Of a stretch of DNA of 64,000 nt, positions 35,190-46,121 are shown one piece after another. Made by a program: the position numbers and the translations under genes. The DNA lies in assembly GCF_014205765.1 (NCBI RefSeq), contig NZ_JACIIZ010000004.1:186001-250000 (forward strand), given 5' to 3'. The notes beneath the pieces are model-generated. The model had not been told where the DNA came from and did no database searches. It was given only the letters and a program-made list of their open reading frames with translations. The first letter of the stretch is position 1. The number at the start of each line of letters is the position of its first letter. This DNA is from Nitrospirillum iridis (GTDB lineage: Bacteria > Pseudomonadota > Alphaproteobacteria > Azospirillales > Azospirillaceae).

Positions 35190-36349
35190 TCACAAGCGGC
35201 CGAGGGCGGTGACGATGTTCAGGCGTAGCGCGGTCCAGGCCGGCACGAAGCCGGTGATCAGCCCCAGCAGCACCATGAAGCCGACGCCCAGGGCCGTCAC
35301 CGGCAGGGTCAGCGCCAGGCCGGGAATGGCCCCGGACACGCCTTTCGCCAGCAACGTCACGAGAAGGGCGGCCACTGCCAGTCCGGGCACGCCACCCAGC
35401 AAGGCGAGCAGGACGGATTCGCCCAGCACCTGGCGCCAGATGCGCCAGGAGGGGAAGCCCAGGGTCTTGAGCACCGCGATCTCCTTGGTGCGTTCCCGCA
35501 CCGCCATCACCATGGTGTTGCCGACGATCATCAGGATGGTGGCGAAGGCGGCGCCCACCACCAGGGTGATGATCAGGGCGATGTTGCCCAACTGCGCCAG
35601 GAAGGCCTTGCCGAAGGCTTTCTCCGACTGCGTGTTGGTTTCGGCGGTCGAATTGGCGAACAGGTCATCGATGGCCGCCGCCACCTTGTCGTTCACCGTC
35701 GCGCTGTCCGTTTCCAGCGTGATCCAGCCCACGGTGTCCTTGCCGAAGGTTTTGCTCTCGTTGAAGTTCTCATGCTGGAACAGGATGAAGTTGGTGTTGG
35801 ACGCCTCCTTGGCGGCGTAGGCGATGCCGGCCACGGTGAGTTCCCAGGTGTGGCTGCCGTCCGCCTTGTTGGTGAAGATGTTGGAATTGAGGGGGATGCG
35901 GTCGCCGGCCTTCCAGCCATACTTCTTCGCCACGGCCTCGCCCACCAGCATGGTGGTGCGGTCATGGATGAAGGTGTCGTGCGCCTCGGGATCGATGCGC
36001 AGGTCATCCCGGTAAACCCGCATATAGCTTTCCGGATCGACGGCGTAGGTGCCGATCTGATTGCGTGGATCCTGGTAATAGCCACCGAACCAACTGGCGT
36101 AGGTGACGTTCTTCACGCCCTTCACCGCCGCGATCTTGTTGACGTAGGCGAAGGGCATGGGCTGGATGAAGGTGATCTTGTTGGTCACCACCAGCCGGTT
36201 GTCGGCCACCGAATCCACGCCGTGCTCAAAGGCGTAGTTGATGCTGCCCAGGACGCCGTAGATGACGAAGGCCACGAAGATGGCCAGCATCATCAGGAAG
36301 GTGCGCAGCTTGCGGCGGAACAGGTTGCGCCAGAGCAGGTAGAGGTCGC

Positions 36350-36353
<4 letters not shown>
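35190..36353 (-). CDS. ABC transporter permease, MacB/FtsX type (first)
   Basis: A 387-residue inner-membrane permease with the same four-helix layout: N-terminal helix (LRTFLMMLAIFVAFVIYGVLG), periplasmic domain (about 45-255), and C-terminal helices with VRERTKEIAVLKTLGFPSWR. Its ATG overlaps the stop of the ATPase gene by four bases (ATGA), showing a single transcript of adaptor, ATPase and two permeases. It is clearly different in sequence from the second permease, so a heterodimeric transporter is likely. No N-terminal ATPase is fused, unlike MacB itself. Confidence 0.85.
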
Positions 36354-37045
<692 letters not shown>

Positions 37046-37105
37046 GGCCTCAGGCTCCCGGTTTGGTGGTGTGGGACTGGATGGGGATCAGGCGAGGCGG
37101 CGTGG

Positions 37106-38182
37106 TCAGCCGCCCTTTTGGTCATCGAGGAAGGTCACCTTGGCCGCCATGTTGGGCAGGATTCGCGGGTCCTTGGCCGCGATGGCCACGCGCACCTTGA
37201 TGGTGGCCTTCTCCCGGCTGGCGGTGGGGATGATGGCCAGGACGGAGGCTGGCACCTTCCAGTCCGGATAGGCGTCCAGCGTCGCCTCAACCTTTTGGCC
37301 GGGGCGCACCCTCGCGATGTTGGCTTCGTTGACCTCCACCTCGAATTCCAGGCTGTCCATGTCCACCAGCGTACAGACGCCGGTACGGGTGAAGCCGCCC
37401 GAGGACAGGGGGGAGATGATCTCGCCCGGCTGGGCGTTCTTTTCCGTGACCACACCGGTGAAGGGTGCCCGCACCAGGTGGCGATTCACCATCTCGGTGT
37501 CATAGGCGACGGTGACCCGCGCGGCGTTGACGTCAGCCTTGGATTTCACCAATTGCGCCCGCAACGAGGCCGCGCGGCTATCGGCCTTGATCAGGTCCGC
37601 TTCGCTGGAAAAGTGGTTGCCGGTCAGCGCGCGGGTGCGCTCCAGCGTCTTTTCCGCGTCGACCAGATCGGCTTGGTTGGCGACGACGGCGGCCTCCGCC
37701 GACGCCTGGCGGGCACGCGCCAGATCCAGATCGTTGCGCGCCAGCACATCGTCCAGGGTGGCCAGCACCTGACCCTTCTGGACCAGCATACCCTCCTGGA
37801 CCATCACCTCCTGCACGCGGCCGGTGATGTCGGCGGAAACAGTGGCGACGCGCCGGGCGACGACATAGCCCGAGGCGATGAGGCTGCCACCCCGCACCTG
37901 CGCCACCGGGGACGCCGATACCGGTTGGGTCAAGCCGGTGGACGCCGCCAGCGCCGGTGTCGCCGCTGCCTGAGGCGGGTCACCGCCGCCTGGGCGGTTG
38001 AACAGGCCGGTCGACCAGGCCACGGCGGCGGCGATCGCCACCACCGCGACGCCGGCCCCCAGGCCCAGCGCCAAGCCACGTCCCCCGCCGCCGCTGCTCA
38101 CCGGCACCGCCGCCCGATCAATGGCGATGGACCGCAAAAGTTCCGCTTTGTCCCGCTGCACCTGGCCCCCCGACTGGCACAT
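37106..38182 (-). CDS. Periplasmic adaptor (HlyD/MacA-like membrane fusion protein)
   Basis: A 358-residue membrane fusion protein. One hydrophobic segment (about 38-58, LGLGAGVAVVAIAAAVAW) anchors it, followed by a biotinyl-like half (SADITGRVQEVMVQEGMLVQKGQVLATLD), an alpha-helical hairpin (about 145-225), the second lipoyl half with VRAPFTGVVTEKNAQPGEIISP, and a beta-barrel. It would bridge the permeases to an outer-membrane channel; no TolC-like gene is in the window. It is the first gene of the transporter operon, 60 bases before the ATPase. Confidence 0.88.
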   Translation of the reverse strand: MCQSGGQVQRDKAELLRSIAIDRAAVPVSSGGGGRGLALGLGAGVAVVAIAAAVAWSTGLFNRPGGGDPPQAAATPALAASTGLTQPVSASPVAQVRGGSLIASGYVVARRVATVSADITGRVQEVMVQEGMLVQKGQVLATLDDVLARNDLDLARARQASAEAAVVANQADLVDAEKTLERTRALTGNHFSSEADLIKADSRAASLRAQLVKSKADVNAARVTVAYDTEMVNRHLVRAPFTGVVTEKNAQPGEIISPLSSGGFTRTGVCTLVDMDSLEFEVEVNEANIARVRPGQKVEATLDAYPDWKVPASVLAIIPTASREKATIKVRVAIAAKDPRILPNMAAKVTFLDDQKGG

Positions 38183-38317
38183 GTTTCACGGCCATCATAG
38201 CGCTTACCACCTAGGGTCGCACCACAAATGGTTGATCTGGAAGGCGGCGGGCGACAGGGCCACCTGGCGTATGTCGGTGGGGGCCATTTGGAAGGTGGAC
38301 CAATTGGAAGGCGAAAA

Positions 38318-38350
38318 GGCGAAGGGCCGGCGGATCGCTCCGGCCGGCCC
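38318..38350 (-). terminator. Candidate terminator after cysNC
   Basis: GGGCCGGC (38324-38331) and GCCGGCCC (38343-38350) form a perfect eight-base stem with an 11-base loop. Read on the minus strand it lies about 28 bases after the cysNC stop and is followed by TTCGCCTTTTCGCC, a modest U-rich tract. Confidence 0.55.
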
Positions 38351-38377
38351 CTCGTTTAACGGTGTTGGGCGTCGCAA

Positions 38378-40312
38378 TCAGATGGCGGCGCCATCCACCA
38401 GATCGGCGTCCTCGTCGAAACGTGACAGCAGGGTGAAAATGTGGTTGGCCGCCTGCTCGGCGGTCATGGCCTGGGTGTCGATGCGCACGTCCGGGGATTC
38501 CGGCGGCTCATAGGGGCTGTCGATGCCGGTGAAGTTCGGCAGCTTGCCGGCGCGCGCCTTGGCGTACAGGCCCTTCACGTCGCGCCCCTCGGCGACCGAC
38601 AGGGGCGTATCCACGAACACCTCCAGAAACTCCCCCGGGCCCAGCAGCTCGCGCGCCATGCGCCGCTCCGCCCGGTAGGGGGAGATGAAGGAGACCAGCA
38701 CGATCAGGCCCGCGTCCACCATCAGCTTCGAGACTTCCGCCACCCGCCGGACGTTTTCGACCCGGTCGGCGTCGGTGAAGCCCAGGTTGCGGTTCAGGCC
38801 CTGGCGGACATTGTCACCATCCAGCAGCATGGTGTGGCGGCCGTGGGCGTGCAGCTTCTTTTCCACCAGATTGGCGATGGTGGACTTGCCCGCACCGGAC
38901 AGGCCGGTGAACCACAGCACGCGCGGACGCTGGCCCTTCATCTGCGAGCGGGCGCGCTTGTCCACGTCCAGGATCTGCCACGGCACGGTGCGCACGATGG
39001 CGGATCGGATGAGGCCGGCGGCCACCGTCTCGTTGGTCAGGCGGTCGATGAGGATGAAGCCGCCGGTATCCCGGTTGTGGCGATAGACGTCGAAGGCGAC
39101 GGGCTGGTCCAGGCTGAGTGTCGCCAGGCCCACCTCGTTCAGGCTCAGGGTCTTGGTCGCCAGCTGCTCCAGGGTGTTGACGTTGATCTTGTGCTTCAGC
39201 GTCGCCACCGTCGCCGGAACCGACTTGGCGCCCACCTTCAGGATGTAAGGGCGGCCCGGCAGCAGCGGCGCCTCCGACATCCACACCAGCGTCGCCTCCA
39301 TCTGGTCAGCCACCTCGGCGGCCCCATCCAGGGCGGAGATGATATCGCCGCGGCTGATGTCGATCTCATCCGTCAGGGTCAGGGTGACGGACTGGCCAGC
39401 GGCGGCCACGTCCAGATCGCCGTCATGGGTGACGATGCGGGCCACCCGGCTTTCCTGGCCGGAGGGCAGGACGCGGATGCGGTCGCCCGGTCGCACGGTG
39501 CCGGCGGCGATGGTGCCGGCATACCCCCGGAAGTCCAGGTTGGGACGGTTGACCCATTGAACCGGCAGGCGGAAGGGGTCGTTGGCGCGGAGGTCGGTGA
39601 CCGCCACCGTTTCCAGATGGCCGATCAGGGTCGGGCCCTGGTACCAGGGCATGGCGCCGGTGAGGGTGGTGACGTTGTCGCCTTTAAGGGCGGACAAGGG
39701 AATCGCCTGGATGTCGGTCAGATCCAGTTGACGGGCGAAGGCGCGGTATTCGGCGACCACCCGCTCGAAGACGGCCTGGTCATAGCCCATCAGGTCCATC
39801 TTGTTGACCGCCAGAACGATCTTGCGGATGCCCAGCAGGGAGACCAGGAAGCTGTGGCGCCGCGTCTGGGGCAGCACGCCCTTGCGGGCGTCGATCAGGA
39901 TGATGGCAAGGTCGGCGGTGGAGGCGCCGGTGACCATGTTACGGGTGTATTGCTCATGGCCCGGCGTGTCGGCCACGATGAACTTGCGCTGGTCGGTGTT
40001 GAAGAAGCGATAGGCGACATCAATCGTGATGCCCTGCTCACGCTCCGCCGACAGGCCGTCGACCAGCAGCGCGAAATCGAGATCGCCGCCCTGCGTGCCG
40101 ACCTTGCGGCTGTCGGCCTCTAGCGCCGACAGCTGATCCTCGAACAGCATCTTGCTGTCGTAAAGCAGGCGACCGATCAGGGTGCTCTTGCCATCGTCGA
40201 CGCTGCCGCAGGTGATGAAACGCAGCAGGCTCTTGGACTGTTGTGCGGCCAGATAACGCTCGATCTCGGACACGCCTGCCTCTCCGGTGCTGGGCAAGGT
40301 ATCGGGGGCCAT
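38378..40312 (-). CDS. cysNC: Sulfate adenylyltransferase subunit 1 / APS kinase fusion
   Basis: A 644-residue bifunctional protein (NodQ type). The N-terminal GTPase part has [21 protein letters not shown] and NKMD and activates ATP sulfurylase; the C-terminal part (from about residue 460) is APS kinase with GLSGAGKST and [17 protein letters not shown]. With CysD it makes adenylylsulfate and then PAPS. Its ATG overlaps the cysD stop by four bases. The PAPS made can feed sulfate assimilation or sulfotransferases, and one of the latter is at 48699-49475. No PAPS reductase is visible, so the purpose here may be sulfation. Confidence 0.95.
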   Translation of the reverse strand: MAPDTLPSTGEAGVSEIERYLAAQQSKSLLRFITCGSVDDGKSTLIGRLLYDSKMLFEDQLSALEADSRKVGTQGGDLDFALLVDGLSAEREQGITIDVAYRFFNTDQRKFIVADTPGHEQYTRNMVTGASTADLAIILIDARKGVLPQTRRHSFLVSLLGIRKIVLAVNKMDLMGYDQAVFERVVAEYRAFARQLDLTDIQAIPLSALKGDNVTTLTGAMPWYQGPTLIGHLETVAVTDLRANDPFRLPVQWVNRPNLDFRGYAGTIAAGTVRPGDRIRVLPSGQESRVARIVTHDGDLDVAAAGQSVTLTLTDEIDISRGDIISALDGAAEVADQMEATLVWMSEAPLLPGRPYILKVGAKSVPATVATLKHKINVNTLEQLATKTLSLNEVGLATLSLDQPVAFDVYRHNRDTGGFILIDRLTNETVAAGLIRSAIVRTVPWQILDVDKRARSQMKGQRPRVLWFTGLSGAGKSTIANLVEKKLHAHGRHTMLLDGDNVRQGLNRNLGFTDADRVENVRRVAEVSKLMVDAGLIVLVSFISPYRAERRMARELLGPGEFLEVFVDTPLSVAEGRDVKGLYAKARAGKLPNFTGIDSPYEPPESPDVRIDTQAMTAEQAANHIFTLLSRFDEDADLVDGAAI

Positions 40313-41325
40313 CAGAAATACCCTTCCTGCTTCTTCTGTTCCATCGAGGCGCCGCCGTCACGGTCGATGACGCGGCCCTGCCGCTCCGACGTCCGGGCCA
40401 GCAGCATCTCGCGGATGATGGCGGGCAGGCTGTCGGCGTCGCTGTCGATGGCGCCGGTCAGGGGGTAGCAGCCCAGTGTCCGGAAGCGGACGCGGCGCTG
40501 CTGCGGCACCTCACCCGGCTTCAGGGGCATGCGGTCGTCATCCACCATGATCAGGGCGCCGTCACGCTCCACCACCGGACGGTCGGCGGCGAAATACAGC
40601 GGCACGATGGGAATGTTTTCGACGTAGATATATTCCCAGATATCCAACTCGGTCCAGTTGGACAGGGGGAAGACGCGGATGCTTTCGCCCTTGTTCTTGC
40701 GGGCGTTGTACAGCTGCCAGAGTTCCGGGCGCTGGTTCTTCGGATCCCAGCGGTGCTGGTCCGTGCGGAAGCTGAAGATGCGTTCCTTGGCGCGGCTCTT
40801 CTCCTCGTCCCGGCGGGCGCCTCCAAAGGCGGCGTCGAAGCCGTAGCGGTCCAACGCCTGCTTCAAGGCCTCGGTCTTCATCACCTGGGTATGCACGGCG
40901 GAGCCGTGGGTGAAGGGGCCGATGCCCCGGGCCAGGCCCTCAGGGTTGGTGTGGACCAGCAGATCAAGCCCCAGATCGGCCGCGCGCTGGTCGCGGAAGG
41001 CGATCATCTCCCGGAACTTCCAGGTGGTGTCCACATGCAGCAGCGGAAAGGGGGGCTTCGCCGGATAGAACGCCTTCATCGCCAGGTGCAGCATCACGGC
41101 GCTGTCCTTGCCGATGGAGTACATCATCACCGGGTTTTGCGTCTCCGCCACCACTTCGCGCAGGATGTGGATGCTTTCCGCTTCCAGGCGCTGCAGATGG
41201 GTCAACCGGTGGGATGGAAGTGCGCCTGCGAGCGCGGCCGGAAGGGGGGAAGAGGGGGGCTTAAGGATGCTGTCCAGCACTGCCGCGTCTTTCACGTCAA
41301 TCGCTCTTCCGTCATGCAAAGGCAT
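40312..41325 (-). CDS. cysD: Sulfate adenylyltransferase subunit 2
   Basis: A 337-residue catalytic subunit of ATP sulfurylase in the PAPS-reductase-like PP-loop family. Conserved segments are [35 protein letters not shown] (the PP-loop), [34 protein letters not shown] and [15 protein letters not shown]. The frame is open to an ATG at 41427, but those extra 34 residues are not family-like, so I use the ATG at 41325; even so there is a 40-residue N-terminal extension. It makes adenylylsulfate together with CysNC, with which it is translationally coupled. Confidence 0.93.
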   Translation of the reverse strand: MPLHDGRAIDVKDAAVLDSILKPPSSPLPAALAGALPSHRLTHLQRLEAESIHILREVVAETQNPVMMYSIGKDSAVMLHLAMKAFYPAKPPFPLLHVDTTWKFREMIAFRDQRAADLGLDLLVHTNPEGLARGIGPFTHGSAVHTQVMKTEALKQALDRYGFDAAFGGARRDEEKSRAKERIFSFRTDQHRWDPKNQRPELWQLYNARKNKGESIRVFPLSNWTELDIWEYIYVENIPIVPLYFAADRPVVERDGALIMVDDDRMPLKPGEVPQQRRVRFRTLGCYPLTGAIDSDADSLPAIIREMLLARTSERQGRVIDRDGGASMEQKKQEGYF

Positions 41326-41579
41326 GGGATTCAACGCCTGTCCACCTTTATACGGCCACCAGCTTAGTACGCCTGCGGTGGCACGCCAAATGTTCCCCCG
41401 GCTGTCGGGAGGTTCCTCAATACGCATTCAAGAAACGTATAAAGGAAACTTTTACAGTTGGCATTGCGATTATGGAATTCCTGTGGTGGCGAAAATCGCC
41501 TGCTGTTGATGGCAATAAATAACATTTAGCGACATGTGGTTTCCCGATGAGGGCGGGAATGCGCCCCCGTTTGACCCTA

Positions 41580-44500
41580 TCAATCCGCTGGTTCCAGGAA
41601 GCGCTGGCCCAGCGCCTCCCAGGACTGGGCTCCGATGGTGCTGATCAGGCGGCCAAGCGACCGCGCGCGATGCGTGTCGCCGGCCTCGCAGGCGGCCTGC
41701 AGCTGGCGTGCGGCATTCTCCAACTGTCTTAATCCACAGTTTCCGGCAGTGGAAATCAGGTCATGCGCCTGGCGGCCCAGCGCCCCAAGGTCCAAGTCGC
41801 CGGTCTGCGTCGCCAGCCGGCTGACGATGTCGACCCGGCTGCTGCCGCCATCGATGAAGTCGCGGATCAGGCTCTGGAAGGCGGGAGGGCCGGCCAGGGG
41901 CTTCAAACGGGCCAGCACCGTGTCCTCCAGCAGCGGCAGGGTGGGGTCTATGGTCATGGCCGCGGTCGCTTCGACTGGAAGACTCGGCGCAGTCCCCTGG
42001 CCGGCCGACCACCGATATACCGCCTGCAGCATTTGCTGCTGGCGGAAGGGCTTGTAGACGCAATCATCCATGCCGGCGGCGGTATAGTCCGCGCTCATCC
42101 CGGCCATGGCGTTGGCGGTCATGGCCAGGATGGGGGTGCGTCCGCGCCCATCGGCGGTCTCAGCCGCCCGGATGCGGCGGGTGGCTTCCACACCATCCAT
42201 CACCGGCATCTGCACATCCATCAGGATGATGTCGTAACGATCGTGGGCGCAGGCCGCGACGGCCTGGGCACCGTCTTCCACCACGGCGACGGTGTAACCG
42301 GCCTTGCGCAGCATCAGCGCGGCGACGGCTTGGTTAGTGGGGTTGTCCTCAACCACCAGCACCCGGCGGCCTTGGCCGTCCGGTACCGCGTCCGGTTCGG
42401 CCGTTTTCGCCGCGCAGGGTGGCATCAAGCAGCCGAAAGCCCTGGCCACCGCCTCATTCAGGGAAAGGCGCCGCACCGGCTTCGGCAACAGGGCGTCGTA
42501 GCGTATCCCCTCCGACCCATCTTCGGGCTCGACGGAACTGACCAGTATGATGCGCAGGTTCTGGAAGCGGGCGTCGGCGCGGATGCGGGTCACCACCTCG
42601 GGGCCGCTCAGGCCCGGCATGCGGTTGTCGATCAGCAGGATGTCATAAGGATCGGGTCCGTCCGCCGCCGACCACAGCCGCTCCAGCGCCGTTTCCCCGT
42701 CTGAGGCCTCATCAACACGGAGTCCCAGGTCGAAGCCCAGGTTGTGGGTCAGAATCAGGCGGTTCATGGCCAGATCGTCCACCACCAGGGCGTGGCGGCC
42801 GCGCACGCTTTCCAGCGAGGGCAAGGGGGCCGTCGCCGGTTCCGCCGGCGCCAGGGGCAGCTCGAACCAGAAGACGGAGCCCTGGCCCGGCGCGCTCTCC
42901 ACACCGATATCCCCATCCATCAGCTCCACCAACTGCTTGCAGATGGCCAGGCCCAGACCGGTTCCACCAAAGCGGCGGGTGACGCTGGCGTCCGCCTGGG
43001 TGAATTTCACGAACAGGCGACGCACCTGATCCTCGCTAAGGCCGATGCCCGTGTCCTGCACCGTGAAGCGGAGACGGTGGGTGCCCGGCGTGTTGCCGGC
43101 CATGCAGGTGACGATGATGCTGACCCAGCCGCGGTCGGTGAACTTCACGGCGTTGCCAGCAAGGTTCAGCAGGACCTGGCGCAAGCGGGTGGGGTCGCCA
43201 TGCCAATGGCGCCGCGCCTCCTCCACCACCAGGACACCCAGTTCGATGCCCTTGTCGCGGGCACGGGGGGCCAGGATGGCCGCCACACCCTCCACCAACT
43301 CACCCAGATCGAAGGAAAGGTTCTCAAGATCGATCTTGCCGGCCTCAAGCTTGGAGATGTCCAGGATGTCATTGATGACGCCCAACAGGGCGTCGGCACT
43401 GTCACGGATGGTTTCGGCGTAGCCCCGCTGTTCGGCGCTGAGGTTGGGGGTGTCCAGCAGCAGTTGCACCATGCCGACCACCCCGTTCATGGGGGTGCGG
43501 ACCTCATGACTCATATTGGCCAGAAAGTCGTTCTTGGCGCGGTTGGCCTCCTCCGCCCGGCGCTTTTCGGCCGTCAGCGCCTGCGCGCTTTCCCGTGCCG
43601 CCGTCACATCCCAGTTCACGCCCACGATCTTGAGCGCTTGCCCGCTCCCGTCCCGTTCCACCAGAGCGTTGGTTTTGACGTGTCGGACCGCGCCACCCGG
43701 CAGACGGATACGGAATTCCGTGTCCAGTGGGGTTTCACCACGGATGGCGGCCTGCACCTCCGCCTGCATGCGGCCCAGATCGTCGGGATGGCAGCGCGAT
43801 TGCCATACGGCGAGGGGCAGAGGCCCCGGAATATTGGGGTCCACATCGTACAATTGGAACATGCGGGCATCCCAGACCAACTCGTTGGTGAGCAGGTCCA
43901 GTTCCCAGACGCCGATACCGCCGGCCCGCGTCGCCAAGGTCAGGCGGTTGCTGGTGGCCAGCAGTTTGGCGTTGATGGCGCTCAACTCCCGCGTCATGCC
44001 CTCGGCGATCGCGGTGGCGCGGGCGCTCACCAGATGCAGATTGGCGGTCAGCGCGGCCAGCATGAGGGCGATGAAGGACAGGCTGGCGGCCGCCAGGGCC
44101 GCCCCCGCCTGACCGGCCGAGGCGAAAGTGGGGCTTCGTGTCCAGGCCAGGGTCAAGGCGTGGCCGCCCTCATCAATGCGGCTGGTCTGGTCATGGCGGT
44201 CTGGCTTCAGCCCCAGGCGCGTGGCGAGACGGCTGCCAAGGCTGGCGGCGGAGGTCTTGCGGTACAGCAAGGCGTCGGGTTTCACCTCGCCGCCGTCGTA
44301 AACGGCGACGTCAACCTCATCCACCATGCCGCGCAACGCCTCGCGGAAGAAGACTTCGGAGATGAAGGGGGCGTAGATCCAGCACCGCAGGGCCTGGCGC
44401 CGTTGCGCCACGGTGTCCAAGGGGAGACCGGGGACATAGACGGGAATGAAATAGAGAAAGCCCGCCCGCCGCTGGGTGTCCTGCACCAGGGTGATGCGTT

Positions 44501-45950
44501 TGGTCATGGCTGGCTGGCCCGTGTCGCGGGCGCGGCGGGCGGCCTCCCGCCGGTTGGCCTCCGTCGCGATGTTCAGGCCTTGGGCGGCGGCGTTGATGTC
44601 CGCCGGCTCGATATAGGTGATGACGTCGTATTCCAGAGCGTCGGCGAAATCGTCGAGGATGGGCTCGTGGGAGGCGGCGCGAAGCGTGAAGTTGGGGGCG
44701 CCGTCGGCCCGGACCTTGCGCAGAAAGGCCTCCAGCCCGTCGGCGGCGACGGGATAGATGACGCCAATGCCGTTGATTCCGGGGTAGCGGCCGTCGACGT
44801 TGATCGTTTCGGCGAAGGCCTGCCATTCACGGCGGCCCACGGGCAAGCCGGTGGCATAAAGGGCGGCCCCCGCCTCCAGCGCGTTGGAATAGACCAGCAG
44901 GCGTTCATGGATGCGGCCCATGGCGGTGTCGACGATCTTGTTCAGGTGGGCTTCATCGCGGGACCGGGCGATGTCCGTCCTGTCCAGGAAGACGCCCGTG
45001 GCCACCAGGCAACCGACCAGGAAGACCATGGAACCCAAATGTGCCGACTGTCGCGGGATGTCGGAGAAAACGATGGCTGTCAGGGCGAAGGTGGCCAGCA
45101 TCGCCTGCATGTTCAGCAGACTCTGGTTCAGGCCGGCATCGATGAAGGGGCCGACGCCCGCCGCGGTGGCGACGACGAAGACCGCGGCGGTGAGCACCAC
45201 CACCAGCTGGGCCGCCGCCGGGCCATAGCGGCGGGCGGTCAGCAGAATGGCCGGGTAGAGAAGGAAGATTCCCAGCGCGGATGCCGGACCCAAGAGGGAA
45301 TGGGCGGCCGGCAGGAAGGCCAGGATAAGCGCCGCGGCGCTCAGGCCCAACACGGGCAGCAGGCCACTGAACAGGGAGGCCCACAGGCGCGCCGGATGGT
45401 AGTCGGCGGGCTTGACCTCCCGCAGGGCCACCAGCAGGGCGTTGACGATCAGGATGCCCAGGGCGTCGCCCGTCCACCAGGTGACCCAGATGGCCCCCAG
45501 GTTCACGTCCCAGGTCAGGTTGCCGGCGACCAGCAGGGTGGAGATGCCCACCGTGGCGCTGCATACCGGGGCGACGATGGCGGCGAGGCCATGGGCCGCG
45601 GCGCGCGAGACCTGCAGGCGTTCCTTGTCGATGCCGTCGATACGGGCGAACAGCATCGCGCCCAGCAGCGCCTCACCGGTGTTGCCCAGGGCGATGGAGG
45701 CCGCCGCCGGCAAGCCAACCTCTGGTGTCAGGGCGTTGGCGACGAAGGCGCCCAGAAAGACGAAAGGCCAGGTTTCCCGGCCGAATATCAGCAGCCCCGC
45801 CACCGCCAGGCCCGATGCTGGCCAAACCGGGCTGGCACTGTCGCTGAGGCTGGCCAGCGCCAGCCCCAGCCGGGCCGTGGCCAGGTACAGCACGGCCAGG
45901 GCCAGTATCTTCACCGTGGTCGCCAGGGCGTGCCCCGGGGATGGACGCAT
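41580..45950 (-). CDS. MASE1-CHASE-PAS hybrid sensor histidine kinase
   Basis: A 1456-residue inner-membrane hybrid kinase. Order of domains: MASE1 membrane sensor (about 10-290), CHASE extracytoplasmic sensor (about 335-545), a further membrane helix (about 605-640), PAS (about 670-785), HisKA with the phosphorylated His815 in [10 protein letters not shown], HATPase (about 915-1035), two receiver domains with phospho-Asp 1108 (IDNRMPG) and 1245 ([10 protein letters not shown]), and a C-terminal Hpt domain with His1396 in [13 protein letters not shown]. All phosphorelay steps are thus in one chain. No separate response regulator is adjacent. I use the ATG at 45950; the frame extends to a TTG at 46007. 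Signal unknown; the CHASE domain suggests a small extracellular ligand. Confidence 0.92.
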   Translation of the reverse strand: MRPSPGHALATTVKILALAVLYLATARLGLALASLSDSASPVWPASGLAVAGLLIFGRETWPFVFLGAFVANALTPEVGLPAAASIALGNTGEALLGAMLFARIDGIDKERLQVSRAAAHGLAAIVAPVCSATVGISTLLVAGNLTWDVNLGAIWVTWWTGDALGILIVNALLVALREVKPADYHPARLWASLFSGLLPVLGLSAAALILAFLPAAHSLLGPASALGIFLLYPAILLTARRYGPAAAQLVVVLTAAVFVVATAAGVGPFIDAGLNQSLLNMQAMLATFALTAIVFSDIPRQSAHLGSMVFLVGCLVATGVFLDRTDIARSRDEAHLNKIVDTAMGRIHERLLVYSNALEAGAALYATGLPVGRREWQAFAETINVDGRYPGINGIGVIYPVAADGLEAFLRKVRADGAPNFTLRAASHEPILDDFADALEYDVITYIEPADINAAAQGLNIATEANRREAARRARDTGQPAMTKRITLVQDTQRRAGFLYFIPVYVPGLPLDTVAQRRQALRCWIYAPFISEVFFREALRGMVDEVDVAVYDGGEVKPDALLYRKTSAASLGSRLATRLGLKPDRHDQTSRIDEGGHALTLAWTRSPTFASAGQAGAALAAASLSFIALMLAALTANLHLVSARATAIAEGMTRELSAINAKLLATSNRLTLATRAGGIGVWELDLLTNELVWDARMFQLYDVDPNIPGPLPLAVWQSRCHPDDLGRMQAEVQAAIRGETPLDTEFRIRLPGGAVRHVKTNALVERDGSGQALKIVGVNWDVTAARESAQALTAEKRRAEEANRAKNDFLANMSHEVRTPMNGVVGMVQLLLDTPNLSAEQRGYAETIRDSADALLGVINDILDISKLEAGKIDLENLSFDLGELVEGVAAILAPRARDKGIELGVLVVEEARRHWHGDPTRLRQVLLNLAGNAVKFTDRGWVSIIVTCMAGNTPGTHRLRFTVQDTGIGLSEDQVRRLFVKFTQADASVTRRFGGTGLGLAICKQLVELMDGDIGVESAPGQGSVFWFELPLAPAEPATAPLPSLESVRGRHALVVDDLAMNRLILTHNLGFDLGLRVDEASDGETALERLWSAADGPDPYDILLIDNRMPGLSGPEVVTRIRADARFQNLRIILVSSVEPEDGSEGIRYDALLPKPVRRLSLNEAVARAFGCLMPPCAAKTAEPDAVPDGQGRRVLVVEDNPTNQAVAALMLRKAGYTVAVVEDGAQAVAACAHDRYDIILMDVQMPVMDGVEATRRIRAAETADGRGRTPILAMTANAMAGMSADYTAAGMDDCVYKPFRQQQMLQAVYRWSAGQGTAPSLPVEATAAMTIDPTLPLLEDTVLARLKPLAGPPAFQSLIRDFIDGGSSRVDIVSRLATQTGDLDLGALGRQAHDLISTAGNCGLRQLENAARQLQAACEAGDTHRARSLGRLISTIGAQSWEALGQRFLEPAD

Positions 45951-46050
45951 GTCGCCGCCTGTTGCTTGGAACGTGCGGCCATTTGGGCGCCGCCCTTTGA
46001 GCACCAAGTCTAGCGGGACGGGGCGGGCGATAGAAGCGGTGCAATTGGTT

Positions 46051-46083
46051 GTAAAAGAGCGGCCGGGCGGCGGGCGCCCGGCC
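46051..46083 (-). terminator. Terminator after CocE-type hydrolase
   Basis: On the minus strand GGCCGGGC and GCCCGGCC (plus positions 46061-46068 and 46076-46083) form an eight-base stem with a seven-base loop, followed by GCTCTTTTAC. It lies about 40 bases after the stop at 46122. Confidence 0.7.
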
Positions 46084-46121
46084 TTACTCTGCGGGGAAGG
46101 CCGCCTTCAGGGCGGGCGGTG

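Noticed and set aside
42744-46013. Open frame of over 1000 codons opposite the hybrid kinase
   Set aside because: Low-complexity Gly/Gln/His/Arg translation typical of a shadow frame; the kinase on the minus strand has every expected motif.
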